A DNA stretch of 64,000 bases from Eubacteriaceae bacterium (GCA_902362805.1 CABIXY010000006.1:159811-223810), one strand, 5' to 3'. Positions 1-9,920 are shown, counted from the first letter of the stretch. Notes: generated from the letters alone by a model not told the origin. Made by a program: numbers and translations.

Positions 1-23
1 GAAGCGCCCGCTTTTGCCTTTGC

Positions 24-1136
24 TTAGGGCAGCAGCAGCAGTTTTTCGTAAAATTCCAGCCCCGACAGCAGAATCGCCTCGTCAAAATCGAAGTTGTCGG
101 TGTGGAGGGCCGTATCCACGCCTAAGCCCAGAAAAAAGAAAAATATAGGGCAGTGACGGGCATAATAGGAAAAATCTTCGCTGGTCATGGAGGGCTCTGC
201 CAGAAGCTGCACTTCTTCCGCACAGTGGTTCATGACTAATTCAAAAAGGCTGGGTGTATTTAAGAGAGGGGGGTGCCCTGTTGAAAGACCAATCTCAAAG
301 GTACAGCCCGTTGATCTTTCAATGTGTCCGGCGATTTCCTCCATCCGTGTTTTGATGCGGTCAAAGGTTTCCTCATCGAAGACGCGCAGGCTGCCTTTGA
401 GGAAGGCAGAGGCGCTGATGGCGTTACAGACCGTACCGCTCTGCAAAATGCCGAATTTCAGCAGTCTGTAAACGCCTGCGGGAATTTCCTCTCGCTCCAT
501 TTTATAGGATGCCGTCAGGAATGCAGCTGCGGCATAGAGCGCGTCCTGCCCTTGACGGGCTTTGGCAATATGGGCGGAGCGGCCTTGAATTTTGACCTCG
601 ACTTCGCTGCTCCTTGCCATCATTGCCTCAGAACGAGCGGCAACGGTTCCTGCAGGCAGGTCTGGCCACAGATGGCAGCCGAAGATGCGGACGACGTGAT
701 AGGCAGTGAGGATCTCACTTTTTAATATGGACTCTGCACCGCCTTCTGTCTCCTCAGCAGGCTGGAAAATCAGCATCACATTATAAGGCAGTGTCTCACC
801 ATTTTTTATGCGGCCTTCCACGACTTCTGCCAATGCCAAAACCATGGCCATGTGGCCATCGTGGCCGCAGGCGTGCATCTTTCCCGGATGGCGCGAGGCG
901 TAAGTTTTTGATGAACACTCTGAAATCGGCAGAGCGTCCATGTCTGCACGGAAGGCGACGGTTTTACTTTTCCCCAGATTGAACCAGGCGCAGACGGCTG
1001 AAGGGGATGGCTGTAAGAGGCGGCAGCTGTATTTTGCAAGCACCTCTTTGATGTAGCGGGTGGTTTCAGGCAAATCGAAGTCCAGCTCGGGAATTCTGTG
1101 AAGATCGCGCCTGTATTGTCTCAGTAGATCGAGCAT
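24..1136 (-). CDS. M20-family amidohydrolase, probable N-acetyl-diaminopimelate deacetylase
   Basis: A 370-residue metallo-amidohydrolase of the M20D type. Visible metal and catalytic motifs are RADMDALP (residues 63-70), HACGHDGH (88-95) and QPAEE (125-129). The start is supported by AAGGAGC just upstream of the ATG. It is transcribed away from dapA-dapB-dapH-aminotransferase and sits directly across their regulatory region, so the natural substrate is N-acetyl-LL-2,6-diaminopimelate; the reaction releases acetate and LL-DAP and closes the acetylase branch of lysine/peptidoglycan synthesis. Family knowledge: close relatives also hydrolyse N-acyl amino acids or hippurate, so the specificity is inferred from context rather than seen. 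In Bacillus the equivalent gene lies downstream of the acetyltransferase; here it is divergent. Confidence 0.8.
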   Translation of the reverse strand: MLDLLRQYRRDLHRIPELDFDLPETTRYIKEVLAKYSCRLLQPSPSAVCAWFNLGKSKTVAFRADMDALPISECSSKTYASRHPGKMHACGHDGHMAMVLALAEVVEGRIKNGETLPYNVMLIFQPAEETEGGAESILKSEILTAYHVVRIFGCHLWPDLPAGTVAARSEAMMARSSEVEVKIQGRSAHIAKARQGQDALYAAAAFLTASYKMEREEIPAGVYRLLKFGILQSGTVCNAISASAFLKGSLRVFDEETFDRIKTRMEEIAGHIERSTGCTFEIGLSTGHPPLLNTPSLFELVMNHCAEEVQLLAEPSMTSEDFSYYARHCPIFFFFLGLGVDTALHTDNFDFDEAILLSGLEFYEKLLLLP

Positions 1137-1223
1137 AACGGTGCTCCTTTCGAATATTTGTTAAAAATTATAAACTAACACAAACAAAAAAGCAAATAAT
1201 TGTTTTGCAACAACAAAAAATTC

Positions 1224-1252
1224 TTGACAGGGAAGAAATCTCATGTTAATCT
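1224..1252 (+). promoter_or_regulatory. Promoter of the lysine operon leader
   Basis: A perfect TTGACA (1224-1229) is followed after 17 bases by a weak -10 TAATCT (1247-1252) with an upstream TG (1244-1245), giving an extended -10. It would start transcription just before the L-box aptamer. Confidence 0.6.
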
Positions 1253-1259
1253 AGTTTTC

Positions 1260-1436
1260 AAGATAGAGGTCGCGGGAACGATGCCTCTGTGGGAGCCGAC
1301 GGGCAACGATCACAGAGAGCAGCAATCTCGCCGAACTCTGCAGACAGGTATGCCTGCAGGGTGGGGTTATGGAGAATATCCATAACACTGTCTGCGAACT
1401 GCTTTTCAGAAATGAGTTGTTCGCAGGAGTGCTGTC
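1260..1436 (+). ncRNA. Lysine riboswitch (L-box)
   Basis: The leader before dapA carries L-box hallmarks: the 5' P1 strand with AGATAGAGGT at 1261-1270, a central GCCGAA element followed by a CTGCAG/CTGCAG helix, a GGGTTATGG...CCATAAC arm and the closing strand ending in GCTGTC (1431-1436). The order of arms matches known lysC/lysP leaders. Lysine binding is expected to favour the terminator at 1505-1531, lowering synthesis of the downstream DAP enzymes. Confidence 0.85.
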
Positions 1437-1504
1437 GGAAAATTTGATTTGCTGCATTCTATTTTAAGCGCTTTTGAAGAATGCATTGATATCGAGTTAT
1501 CCAT

Positions 1505-1531
1505 AGCAGGCCTTCGGGTCTGCTTTTTCTT
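1505..1531 (+). terminator. Riboswitch expression-platform terminator
   Basis: AGCAGGCC and GGTCTGCT pair around a TTCG tetraloop and run into a T-rich tract, just before dapA. It follows the L-box, so it is the likely lysine-controlled terminator. Confidence 0.8.
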
Positions 1532-1586
1532 TTGCTGGCAGAATCTTGCACTCCCTATCTAATCAGAGAAAAGGTAGGAAAGAAAG

Positions 1587-2474
1587 ATGAATTTAAGTAA
1601 TTTGAGAGGGTCCCTTGTCGCTCTCGTCACACCCTTTGATCAGGAGGGGAACCCGGACTTTCACCGTCTGGGCCAGCTGATCGACTGGCACCTTACTGCT
1701 GGAACAGATGGTATCGTCATCCTTGGTACCACGGGAGAGAGTTCCACCATGACACAGGAAGAGGATGATGCAGTCTGCAAGTTTACCGTAGAGCGGGTTT
1801 CGGGGCGGATTCCGGTTATCGCGGGCAGCGGTTCCAACTGTACCCAGTCGATGCTGGAACGAAGCCTGAAATTTCAGGAACTGGGTGCTGATGGTCTGCT
1901 CCTCATAGCGCCTTATTACAACAAAACCAATGAAGAGGGCATGGCGCGCCATTTTCTGACCATTGCTGATCAGGTGGAAATTCCCTGTATTCTATACAAC
2001 GTGCCAGGCAGAACGGGCTGCAGTATCCCCGTCGAAGTCGTGGAACGGCTTGCCAGACATCCGCGCATCTGCGGTATCAAAGAGGCTTCAGGAAACTTGG
2101 GTTATGCTATGGAAGTCGCCAGGCTTTTATCTGACGATTTTGTCATGTACAGTGGCAATGACGATATGACGGTGCCGTTGCTTTCTATCGGCGCTTCAGG
2201 GGTTATCTCTGTGCTGGCCAATATTCTGCCGACAGAAACCCATCGTATGGTCATGAGGTATTTAGAAGGGAATCCTGCCGGTGCAGCATCGATACAGCTT
2301 GGGTATTTAGAATTGATTCACAATCTGTTTTCTGAGGTCAACCCGATTCCTGTGAAAACAGCCCTCTCCATGATGGGAAAATGTGAATCTCATATGCGGC
2401 TGCCTCTATATGATATGAGTGAATCTGCTAGAAAAACACTGGCGGTTTCAATGAGAAAGGCGCAGCTGTTATGA
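1587..2474 (+). CDS. dapA: 4-hydroxy-tetrahydrodipicolinate synthase
   Basis: A 295-residue TIM-barrel DHDPS of normal length. It condenses pyruvate with aspartate semialdehyde in the cytoplasm, the first step committed to lysine/DAP. Visible motifs are GTTGES (47-52), the catalytic Tyr in YNVPGRTG (137-144), and the Schiff-base Lys in GIKEASG (Lys165). It is the first gene after the lysine riboswitch and its stop overlaps the start of dapB by an ATGA. Upstream AAGGTAGGAAAGAAAG provides the ribosome site. NAL-subfamily aldolases look similar, but the YNVPGRTG context and the dap neighbours make DapA nearly certain. Confidence 0.95.
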   Translation: MNLSNLRGSLVALVTPFDQEGNPDFHRLGQLIDWHLTAGTDGIVILGTTGESSTMTQEEDDAVCKFTVERVSGRIPVIAGSGSNCTQSMLERSLKFQELGADGLLLIAPYYNKTNEEGMARHFLTIADQVEIPCILYNVPGRTGCSIPVEVVERLARHPRICGIKEASGNLGYAMEVARLLSDDFVMYSGNDDMTVPLLSIGASGVISVLANILPTETHRMVMRYLEGNPAGAASIQLGYLELIHNLFSEVNPIPVKTALSMMGKCESHMRLPLYDMSESARKTLAVSMRKAQLL

Positions 2475-3181
2475 AAATTCTCTTAATTGGAAATGGACAG
2501 ATGGGAACCCTGATACGAAAGCTTGCGTTAGATCGGGGGATGGTGGTTGCGGACAGTTTCCACACAGAAACGATAGACCGACTAAAAGACTTTGATCAAC
2601 CGGCAGACGTTTTGATTGACTTTTCTTCGCCACAGGCACTGCCTGCCATCGCAGATTACATACAGAAGACCAAAACACCTCTGGTCTGCGGCACCACAGG
2701 ATATGATGAGGACGCAAGACAGCAGCTTGCTTTTCTGGCAACCTGTGCGCCGGTACTCTACAGTACCAATTTTTCTGCCGGAATCATCATAATAAGAAGG
2801 ATTTTAAGGGAGTTTTCTGCATATCTATTAGATAATGGCTTTGAAGCGGAACTGATTGAGGCACACCACAGTCAGAAACAAGACGTCCCTAGCGGCACTG
2901 CAAAGACGCTGCTTTCGGAAATTGACCCAGAGAGAAGACTGCAGAGGGTGATCGGCAGGCGGCAGCAGGGCACCAGAGGACGACAAGAGATTGGTATTCA
3001 TTCTCTGCGAGGCGGAACAGAAGCGGGACGCCACAAGGTGATTTTTTTTGGTAAAGATGAGCAGATTGAGATTGCCCACAGTGCAGAAAGTCGGGAGATC
3101 TTCGCACGAGGGGCGCTTCTGGGAGCAGAAAAACTGGTCAGGCAGGACAAAGGTCTTTACACCTTTGATCAACTCATATAA
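2471..3181 (+). CDS. dapB: 4-hydroxy-tetrahydrodipicolinate reductase
   Basis: A 236-residue NAD(P)H-dependent reductase, slightly shorter than the usual 250-270. It has an N-terminal Rossmann glycine motif (GNGQMG, 7-12), GTTG at 74-77, and the family signature from EAHHSQK to SGTAK (130-145), with the catalytic His pair 132-133, Lys136 and the substrate-binding SGTAK loop. It overlaps dapA by four bases, which suggests translational coupling, and is followed after 11 bases by dapH. It converts HTPA to tetrahydrodipicolinate. Confidence 0.95.
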   Translation: MKILLIGNGQMGTLIRKLALDRGMVVADSFHTETIDRLKDFDQPADVLIDFSSPQALPAIADYIQKTKTPLVCGTTGYDEDARQQLAFLATCAPVLYSTNFSAGIIIIRRILREFSAYLLDNGFEAELIEAHHSQKQDVPSGTAKTLLSEIDPERRLQRVIGRRQQGTRGRQEIGIHSLRGGTEAGRHKVIFFGKDEQIEIAHSAESREIFARGALLGAEKLVRQDKGLYTFDQLI

Positions 3182-3192
3182 AGGAGGAGCAC

Positions 3193-3894
3193 ATGAACGC
3201 AAGTGAAATTATAAAATATATCAGTGAATCTGAGAAAAAGACGCCGGTTAGGGTGTATGTAAAATGGAAAGAGGGGGCATCTAGAGTAGCATTTCCAGGC
3301 TGCAGACGCTTTGGCGCAGGGGACGAAATCATCTTCGGCGACTGGAAGGATGCGGCTCCAGTTCTTGCGGCGGCAGAGGATAAGATTGCCGATCTAGTCG
3401 TGGAGAACGACTGCCGGAACAGCGCGATTCCGCTGCTGGACATGAAGGAGATACCTGCTCGTATCGAGCCGGGGGCGGTCATCAGAGAGAGGGTTCATAT
3501 CGGAAAGAATGCGGTCATCATGATGGGGGCGCTGATTAACATCGGGGCTTCCATTGGCGATAACACGATGATTGATATGGGTGCTATCCTGGGCGGCAGA
3601 GCGACTGTGGGGAAAAACTGCCACATCGGTGCAGGCAGCGTATTGGCAGGAGTCATAGAGCCGGCCAGTGCAGTACCTGTCATCATCGAGGACGACGTGA
3701 TGATCGGTGCCAATGCCGTGGTCATTGAAGGGGTACGGGTGGCAAAAGGCAGCGTCGTGGCGGCAGGTTCAGTGGTCACCCGCGACGTTCCGGAAGGCGC
3801 GGTTGTTGCGGGGGTGCCGGCTAAGGTGCTGAAAATGAAGGACGAGAGCACAGTAGGAAAGACTGAGACTGTCGATGCTCTGAGAAAGCTGTAG
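3193..3894 (+). CDS. dapH: Tetrahydrodipicolinate N-acetyltransferase
   Basis: A 233-residue left-handed beta-helix acetyltransferase; the C-terminal half is built of hexapeptide repeats such as IGKNAV, IGASIG, IGAGSV and IGANAV. Its length and the N-terminal domain match DapH of Bacillus (about 236 aa) rather than the longer succinyltransferase DapD. It transfers acetyl from acetyl-CoA to tetrahydrodipicolinate and opens the ring, which commits the organism to the acetylase DAP route. AAAGGAGGAGC precedes the ATG. It lies between dapB and the aminotransferase needed for the next step. Confidence 0.93.
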   Translation: MNASEIIKYISESEKKTPVRVYVKWKEGASRVAFPGCRRFGAGDEIIFGDWKDAAPVLAAAEDKIADLVVENDCRNSAIPLLDMKEIPARIEPGAVIRERVHIGKNAVIMMGALINIGASIGDNTMIDMGAILGGRATVGKNCHIGAGSVLAGVIEPASAVPVIIEDDVMIGANAVVIEGVRVAKGSVVAAGSVVTRDVPEGAVVAGVPAKVLKMKDESTVGKTETVDALRKL

Positions 3895-3900
3895 TATCTT

Positions 3901-5046
3901 ATGGACATGACGACTTTGCTCAAAAAACCGCTGCAGCATTTAAGCGGCAGCGGCATCAGAGAATTTGCACGTTTAGCACAAGAAAAAGAGGGCTGTATCA
4001 GTCTGACCCTGGGAGAACCGGACTTCAACACGCCGGCCAACATCAAGGGGGCACTGAAGAACGCCCTTGACGACAACTTGACTCATTATGCGCCTAATGC
4101 CGGATATGACAGTTTACGGAAGGCCATCGCCGATTTTGAACAACAAAAGGGGATTTTTTATAAACCGGAGGAGGTCATCGTTACTATCGGAGCAACGGAA
4201 GCGCTCTTTGCAGGTCTGTTTTCCATTCTTGCGCCAGGTGACGAAGTCATCGTGCCGGTGCCGGCCTTTAGCTTATATGAGTCCATTATAACTATGTGCG
4301 GCGGAAAAACAGTACGGCTGGATACGAGGGACAGCGGGTTTCAGATTGGGGAAGAACAGCTGCGGGCTGCCTATTCGTCCCGTACAAAAGCAATCATCCT
4401 CAACTCTCCCAATAACCCCACTGGTGCGGTTTATACAGAAGAAACTCTGGACTGCCTCCATGATTTTCTGAAAGATAAGCCTCTGTTTATCCTCTGTGAT
4501 GAGGTGTATGGACAGCTGGCTTTTGAAGACTACAGGTCCTTTCCTTCTTATGGAGATTTGAAAGACCGGCTCATCGTTGTGCAGAGTTTTTCAAAGCCTT
4601 ACGCGATGACTGGCTTCCGAGCCGGCTATCTGCTGGCAGACAGGCCAGTAGTAGAGATACTGGAAAAAGTACATCAGTATAATGTGGTTTCCATTCCTTC
4701 TTTTGTGCAGGCCGCCTGTGAAGAAGCCTTGTCTTTTGACTCGGCGGATATGAGAGCTTCTTATCGACGCCGCACCCAATATGTCTGTGACAGGCTGGAA
4801 GAGATGGGTCTTGCGGTGAGACCGCCGGACGGGGGATTTTACGTCTTTCCTTCCATTGCTGATTTCGGCATGTCGTCGGACGCTTTTTGCCGCAGACTGA
4901 TTGAAGAAGAGGGGCTTGCGCTCACCCCAGGCAGTTGCTTTGACGGAGAAGGATATGTGAGAATTTCTTGCTGCTACAGCCCAGCAGTGCTAGAAGCGGG
5001 CTTGAATCGTCTGGAAAGGTTTGTGAAAAACAGATTGTGCATATGA
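3901..5046 (+). CDS. PLP aminotransferase, probable N-acetyl-LL-DAP aminotransferase (PatA-like)
   Basis: A 381-residue fold-type I aminotransferase of the class I/II family. NNPTG (171-175), the cofactor Asp200 in FILCDEVY, and the PLP Lys232 in SFSKPYAM are present. It follows dapH by six bases with no strong ribosome site of its own, so it is probably read with the upstream genes. In the acetylase pathway this step uses glutamate to aminate N-acetyl-2-amino-6-oxopimelate. Neighbourhood gives the assignment; the sequence alone would also fit an aromatic or aspartate aminotransferase. Confidence 0.85.
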   Translation: MDMTTLLKKPLQHLSGSGIREFARLAQEKEGCISLTLGEPDFNTPANIKGALKNALDDNLTHYAPNAGYDSLRKAIADFEQQKGIFYKPEEVIVTIGATEALFAGLFSILAPGDEVIVPVPAFSLYESIITMCGGKTVRLDTRDSGFQIGEEQLRAAYSSRTKAIILNSPNNPTGAVYTEETLDCLHDFLKDKPLFILCDEVYGQLAFEDYRSFPSYGDLKDRLIVVQSFSKPYAMTGFRAGYLLADRPVVEILEKVHQYNVVSIPSFVQAACEEALSFDSADMRASYRRRTQYVCDRLEEMGLAVRPPDGGFYVFPSIADFGMSSDAFCRRLIEEEGLALTPGSCFDGEGYVRISCCYSPAVLEAGLNRLERFVKNRLCI

Positions 5047-5070
5047 AGTCAAGAACGCGCAGAATTGCAG

Positions 5071-5113
5071 AAAACCGAGTGGTTTGGACAATCGTCCCAG
5101 TCACTCGGTTTTG
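5071..5113. terminator. Bidirectional terminator between converging operons
   Basis: AAAACCGAGTG and CACTCGGTTTTG form an 11-base stem with T tracts on both strands. It separates the dap operon from the convergent ABC-transporter operon. Confidence 0.8.
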
Positions 5114-5134
5114 ATGTTCCATACGCCTTTGGCG

Positions 5135-7564
5135 CTATTCTACTTCGTGAAGCCGCTCTACGATAGACTTGCTCTGCGCCATTTTGATAGCCACGGCAGA
5201 GACGACTAGTGGAAGAATGATTACAAACAAGGAATAGCCTGCTCCGTAGAGAAGCGGAAAATTCCAATGAAGATACTTCACACCAGTCTGTCTTATGGCG
5301 TAGATGATCAGCCAACCCAGTCCGCCTCCTAGGGTCAGCGAAAAGAAGATGTTATAAATGGCCAAGGTCAGCCCTTCCCCCTGGATCATCTTGATCAATT
5401 GTCCCTTACCCATGCCGATGGACTGCAGCATAGCGAATTCCTGCCGTCTGGATATGACGCTGGTGATAATGGTATTGATCAGGTTGATGACGCTGAAGAG
5501 GATGATAAAGGCGCTGAGCCCCAGAAAGACTGTGGATAACTGCGCTGTAATCTGTGCATCTTCCTTCATTTGCTGACGCAGGGTGTCGAGAACAAGTTTA
5601 TCGTTCCCCTTAACTAATTGGTTAAGCTGAGCCGTGACGTGCTTTTCTGTAGCGGGCCAATCGGTGGAAATCAGCAGTACGCGGTTGTAGTTGAAGCCTT
5701 TATTGACCATATTCTTTATAGTATCATCGGGAACGACAAAGAAGCCAGCCAGACTGACGATGCGATAGGCTTCGTCGTCATTGTAAATATCGTTGTCCAA
5801 TTCTCCTGCGATGGTAAAGGTGTCAGTATGCTCTTTCTTTCCATCAAACCAGGTGATGTCGATGGGATCACCAACTTGAAAAGGCTTTCCTAAAACTTTT
5901 TCGGCGGTATCGTTGGACAACACATAGATTTTTTTCTCTTTTACCGCCTGTTCGTAACTTATCTTCTGATCGTCAGTAAGATACTTGTTGATGTATTTTG
6001 TTTCTTTCTTGGTAAAGGGTACGAAGCCGTCGCTGCGCTGATTGCTGCCGTATCGGTAATCGACGTTAATTTTTTCCTGTGCCATGACTCTCTTCACTCC
6101 GTCGATGGCTTTTATGTCATGAATCAGATCTGCATTTAGAGGATTCTCTTTCTGCACGCCAGTCAGTCCTTCGGCATTGGCATTGATGGCGTTATCGGAA
6201 ATCCAAACCTGATATTCGCTATATCTGTTGTAGCTCTGCTTGGAAAAATCCAGCTTATCAAAAGAGGAGAGAAACGTTGCACCTGCCATAAAGACGATGC
6301 CGCTGATGCACAGGGATAACACCGTCATGATGAACTTCCTGCGGTCTCGTTTAATTCCCATCTTTGCAAGGGTGAAAGGCGTGATTTTGCGATGAAGCAC
6401 TGCTGCCCGCCCTTTGACCGGGGGCTCATAGCCGCTGGCCTTGGCTGCTTCGATGGGCGAGATGGCAGCGGCAATCTTCGCCGGCTTTTTGACAGAAATC
6501 ATAATGGTCAGGAAATCAGCTGCCAGGGTTACGACGGCTACAGCAATGGTATTGCTCCAGAGCCAGCCGTGCGGCGCTATGAAGTAGCCGAATAAAGTTC
6601 CCAGGAGCAGCCCGACTGGCGCGCCGATGAGAAACATGGTCATGCCTTCTCTGCGGACAATCTTCCTAATCTGCTTCGGCGTAGCACCAAGGGTACGGAG
6701 CTGCCCGAACTGGCGGATGCGGCTCATGACCGAAATATAGAAGATGCTGTAGATGACGACGATGCTGACGAAGAGAATAAAGAGAGCTATCAACACGACG
6801 GTCAAAATTTCCTGGATATTCTTTACTAGTGAAGTAGTAAATTTGTCATTCTCGTTGATATCAGGTCTCTCGACTCCATAGTCTGCGCCAATGGCAGTGA
6901 TTGTTTGCAGAAAGTCGTCTTCGCTCATCCTCGTGGCACCATCGATTTTGGCAGCGAGGGTATAGGGCTGATTTTTCAGCCAGGGTCCTTTTTCGGCGTA
7001 AGCTTTTGAGAACATAACAGGATACAGGGTGGAAGAAGAACCGTTATCGCTGAATCCGCTGATGCGGAAAGTCTCTGTGGTACCGTCGAAGTTCCGAAGT
7101 TCCAGGCTGGTGCCAATTTGGGCAGCTTTGCCGAGGTGCTTCATATAGGCTTTATCGACAGCGACTTCATTGATTTTTTCAGGATAGCGGCCCTCGGATA
7201 CCTTCTCAGCGTAGATAGTGCTTTTGACCTGCTCGACATAGAGCGGCTGGATAGTGTAATCGCCTGCTTCCACACGGATCCCGGATTTCACTGTTAAGGA
7301 ATCCGTAATTCGCTCATCGGATTGCAGATTCTCGACTTGAGAGTGGCTCAAATTCTCATAGAGAACATGTTGCATTTGAGCCAGTTGGTTTTTATCGGCT
7401 TGTCTGACACCGAAGACGAAGAGGGAGAGGCCACTGACCAGTGCTACGGAAAGAATAATGGTCAGCAACGTAAAGGTGTTGCGCATCTTGGCGCTCTTGA
7501 GACTTCTGGCTGCCATTTTTTTGACCAGATTGCTGTTATTGTTTTTGTTAAATACGTCTTTCAT
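5135..7564 (-). CDS. ABC transporter permease, FtsX-like, two MacB-type halves
   Basis: An 809-residue membrane protein with an N-terminal transmembrane helix, a large extracytoplasmic region, a bundle of three helices (about 260-370), a second inserted extracellular domain, and a C-terminal bundle of three helices. FtsX-type stretches such as RIRQFGQLRTLGATPKQI and EFAMLQSIGMGKGQL mark the two halves. This layout fits the permeases that work with a small ATPase in peptide detoxification or lipoprotein/toxin export. It is transcribed last in an operon of regulator, kinase, ATPase and permease. The substrate is unknown; the linked sensor suggests response to an antimicrobial peptide or envelope stress. 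Confidence 0.85.
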   Translation of the reverse strand: MKDVFNKNNNSNLVKKMAARSLKSAKMRNTFTLLTIILSVALVSGLSLFVFGVRQADKNQLAQMQHVLYENLSHSQVENLQSDERITDSLTVKSGIRVEAGDYTIQPLYVEQVKSTIYAEKVSEGRYPEKINEVAVDKAYMKHLGKAAQIGTSLELRNFDGTTETFRISGFSDNGSSSTLYPVMFSKAYAEKGPWLKNQPYTLAAKIDGATRMSEDDFLQTITAIGADYGVERPDINENDKFTTSLVKNIQEILTVVLIALFILFVSIVVIYSIFYISVMSRIRQFGQLRTLGATPKQIRKIVRREGMTMFLIGAPVGLLLGTLFGYFIAPHGWLWSNTIAVAVVTLAADFLTIMISVKKPAKIAAAISPIEAAKASGYEPPVKGRAAVLHRKITPFTLAKMGIKRDRRKFIMTVLSLCISGIVFMAGATFLSSFDKLDFSKQSYNRYSEYQVWISDNAINANAEGLTGVQKENPLNADLIHDIKAIDGVKRVMAQEKINVDYRYGSNQRSDGFVPFTKKETKYINKYLTDDQKISYEQAVKEKKIYVLSNDTAEKVLGKPFQVGDPIDITWFDGKKEHTDTFTIAGELDNDIYNDDEAYRIVSLAGFFVVPDDTIKNMVNKGFNYNRVLLISTDWPATEKHVTAQLNQLVKGNDKLVLDTLRQQMKEDAQITAQLSTVFLGLSAFIILFSVINLINTIITSVISRRQEFAMLQSIGMGKGQLIKMIQGEGLTLAIYNIFFSLTLGGGLGWLIIYAIRQTGVKYLHWNFPLLYGAGYSLFVIILPLVVSAVAIKMAQSKSIVERLHEVE

Positions 7565-7578
7565 CCTGATCGCCTCCC

Positions 7579-8244
7579 TTACTGTACGATTGTGCCGTCT
7601 TCGATACGGACAATGCGATCGGCTAGTTGGGCGATTTCGTTGTTGTGAGTAATCATGACAATGGTCTGGTTGAAACGTTTGCTGGTGTTCTGCAGGAGAC
7701 CGAGTACGTCTGCGCTGGTCTTGCTGTCCAGGTTTCCTGTAGGCTCATCGGCCAAAATCAGGGAAGGCTTTGCAATCAAAGCTCTGGCGATGGCCACGCG
7801 CTGCTGCTGACCGCCAGACAAATTAGCGGGCATTTCAGTCAGTTTATCAGTCAATCCCAGTAAATTGATGACTTCCTCGCAATAATCTTTGTCTACGGTA
7901 CCACCGTCTAAATCTACTGGTACGACGATATTTTCGTAGACATTGAGAATAGGGATTAAGTTATAGTTTTGAAACACGAATCCGATGTTGCGTCTCCTGA
8001 ATATGGTCAGTTTCTCATCGTTCATCTGTGACAAATTCTGCTCACTGATGATTACCTCGCCGGAAGTTGGTATATCCAAACCGCCGCACATATGCAGCAG
8101 AGTGGACTTTCCAGATCCCGAAGTGCCAACGACGGCCACGAACTCGCCTTCAGCTACAGAAAGGGTCACCCCATTCAGAGCCTTTGTGATATTCGGCTCA
8201 CTGCCATAATACTTTTTTAAATCTTTTGTCTGTAAGATATTCAT
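7579..8244 (-). CDS. ABC transporter ATP-binding protein, LolD/MacB type
   Basis: A 221-residue ATPase with Walker [10 protein letters not shown], signature LSGGQQQR and Walker [14 protein letters not shown], all in the LolD/MacB style. The start is set at the ATG at 8242-8244: the upstream TTG would lie only about two bases from the GGCGG ribosome site. It pairs with the 809-residue FtsX permease 14 bases downstream, and powers it by ATP hydrolysis on the cytoplasmic face. Confidence 0.92.
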   Translation of the reverse strand: MNILQTKDLKKYYGSEPNITKALNGVTLSVAEGEFVAVVGTSGSGKSTLLHMCGGLDIPTSGEVIISEQNLSQMNDEKLTIFRRRNIGFVFQNYNLIPILNVYENIVVPVDLDGGTVDKDYCEEVINLLGLTDKLTEMPANLSGGQQQRVAIARALIAKPSLILADEPTGNLDSKTSADVLGLLQNTSKRFNQTIVMITHNNEIAQLADRIVRIEDGTIVQ

Positions 8245-8313
8245 AATCAATACCGCCTTTCTTTTGATGGCTCCATTATAAAAGAGAAATCTCGCAGAAA
8301 TATCACGTAATTC

Positions 8314-9237
8314 TTAAGACTCTTTTAATTTCTTTGGCAGATAGACGGAGAAGGCGGAGCCTTTCCCGGGCTGTGAACTGACGACGGTATAGCCGGATTG
8401 CAATATGATAATCTTTCTGCACAGATAAAGCCCGATGCCGACACCTTCTGTATCGTGGACATCTTCTTCGCGATAAAATCGCTTCCAAATATCTGCTTGA
8501 TGACGCTCAGGAATGCCCCTGCCTGTATCTGAGATTTCTATTTTAACGTACATTTCCTGGTCTAGAACCTTCACTGCAATGTGGCCGCCGTTGTTCGTAT
8601 ATTTGACGGCATTATCCAAGATATTAAAAAGAGCTTCAGCGGTCCATTTTCGATCGTGTGAGACGGACAAGTATTCAGGGCAATCCACCGCTACGTCAAT
8701 TTTTTTCTTTTCAGCAGGCAAAAGGATGCCGCCCAGGGCTGAAGCCAAGGTGCCGTAGAGGGGCTGCGCTGTTTTGTTCAAGGTAATTACACCAGTTTCC
8801 AACCTGGAGGTTTTGATCATGGACTGCATCAGGAAGTCCAGTTTATCCAGTTGGCCGTCAGCGGTTTCCAAAAATTCTCTTCGCTGGCCGTCGGACATTT
8901 CGTTACAGATCAGGGTGGAGTTGATCATCTTTAGGTTCGCAATAGGGGTTTTAACCTGATGAGAGATATCGGATATCAACGCCTGCAACTCTGCACGCTC
9001 TTCTGCTATGCGAGCCTGGCTGCTGGTCATAATTTTGTATAACTTTACCATGCGGTGATGGACCTTATCGGATAGTGTATCCTGATTTTTGATTTCAATA
9101 GCTGCCAAGCGGCCAGCGATTATATCGTCCATCTGCCGAATCATATCGTCGGCAAACTGAACAAAACGCTTGCGCAGCAGAAAAATCGTCAACCCGCTAG
9201 TCAGAAGGTATATGATTGCAGCAAATAAGTAACTCAT
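8314..9237 (-). CDS. Sensor histidine kinase
   Basis: A 307-residue kinase with a single N-terminal hydrophobic helix (about 3-22), an H-box ISDISHQVKTPIANLKM, N-box DNAVKYTNNGG, and ATP-lid motifs DTGRGIP and GVGIGLYLCRKI. There is hardly any extracellular part, so the signal is probably received within the membrane or through the adjacent ABC transporter. The ATG at 9235-9237 overlaps the regulator stop (ATGA) and has GGAGGT upstream. It probably phosphorylates the upstream response regulator and controls the ABC genes. Confidence 0.92.
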   Translation of the reverse strand: MSYLFAAIIYLLTSGLTIFLLRKRFVQFADDMIRQMDDIIAGRLAAIEIKNQDTLSDKVHHRMVKLYKIMTSSQARIAEERAELQALISDISHQVKTPIANLKMINSTLICNEMSDGQRREFLETADGQLDKLDFLMQSMIKTSRLETGVITLNKTAQPLYGTLASALGGILLPAEKKKIDVAVDCPEYLSVSHDRKWTAEALFNILDNAVKYTNNGGHIAVKVLDQEMYVKIEISDTGRGIPERHQADIWKRFYREEDVHDTEGVGIGLYLCRKIIILQSGYTVVSSQPGKGSAFSVYLPKKLKES

Positions 9238-9920
9238 TTTTTGAGACCTCCAATCCACATATAGCCCATCCCATATACTGTTTTGATATATTGAGCGCCA
9301 TCCTTTTCAATTTTGCTGCGGATACGACTGATCGCAGAGGTCAATGCGTGCTCGTCAACAAAGTTTTCGTTGATGTCCCACAATTTTTCCAGTAGGATCT
9401 GTCTGGTCAGCACGATGCCTGTATTGGAGATCATCAGTTTGAGTATGCGATATTCCGTAGCGGTGAAGGCGATGGAAGTGCCTGTCAATGTAGTATTCAT
9501 TTCAGAAAAGTTGATGCGCAGCACGCCGTCGTCATAGATTTCATCAGTAGAGCGTTGGGAGCTGCGGCACAGCAGGATCTCAATTTTTTTCAGTAAAACA
9601 CTGATAGGGAAAGGTTTCGTCACATAATCATCGGCGCCCAGTTCGAAGCCGCTGAGCATGTCCTCTTCCATGTCCCGAGCTGTCAGAAAGATGACAGCAG
9701 GTGTAGAAGTTAGGTCTTTGATTTGTCTACAGAGGTCAAAACCGCTTCCGTCAGGCAGATTGACGTCCAGAATCGCCAGGTCAAATTGAATACTGGCAAT
9801 TTTGCTTGCTGCTTCTCTTGCAGTGGTTACAGAGTGGACCTGATAATTGCAATTCGTCAGGTTGTAGCAGAGGGTTTTATTTAAAATCAGGTCATCTTCG
9901 ACCACTAAAATTCTTTTCAT
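9234..9920 (-). CDS. OmpR-family response regulator
   Basis: A 228-residue regulator: receiver domain with acidic pair at 9-10, phospho-Asp52 in LAILDVNLPDGSG and Lys in DYVTKPF, then an OmpR/PhoB winged-helix domain ending in TVYGMGYMW. First gene of the operon with the kinase, ATPase and permease; AAGGAGA precedes the ATG. Likely activates the downstream ABC transporter in response to its cognate kinase. Confidence 0.93.
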   Translation of the reverse strand: MKRILVVEDDLILNKTLCYNLTNCNYQVHSVTTAREAASKIASIQFDLAILDVNLPDGSGFDLCRQIKDLTSTPAVIFLTARDMEEDMLSGFELGADDYVTKPFPISVLLKKIEILLCRSSQRSTDEIYDDGVLRINFSEMNTTLTGTSIAFTATEYRILKLMISNTGIVLTRQILLEKLWDINENFVDEHALTSAISRIRSKIEKDGAQYIKTVYGMGYMWIGGLKK

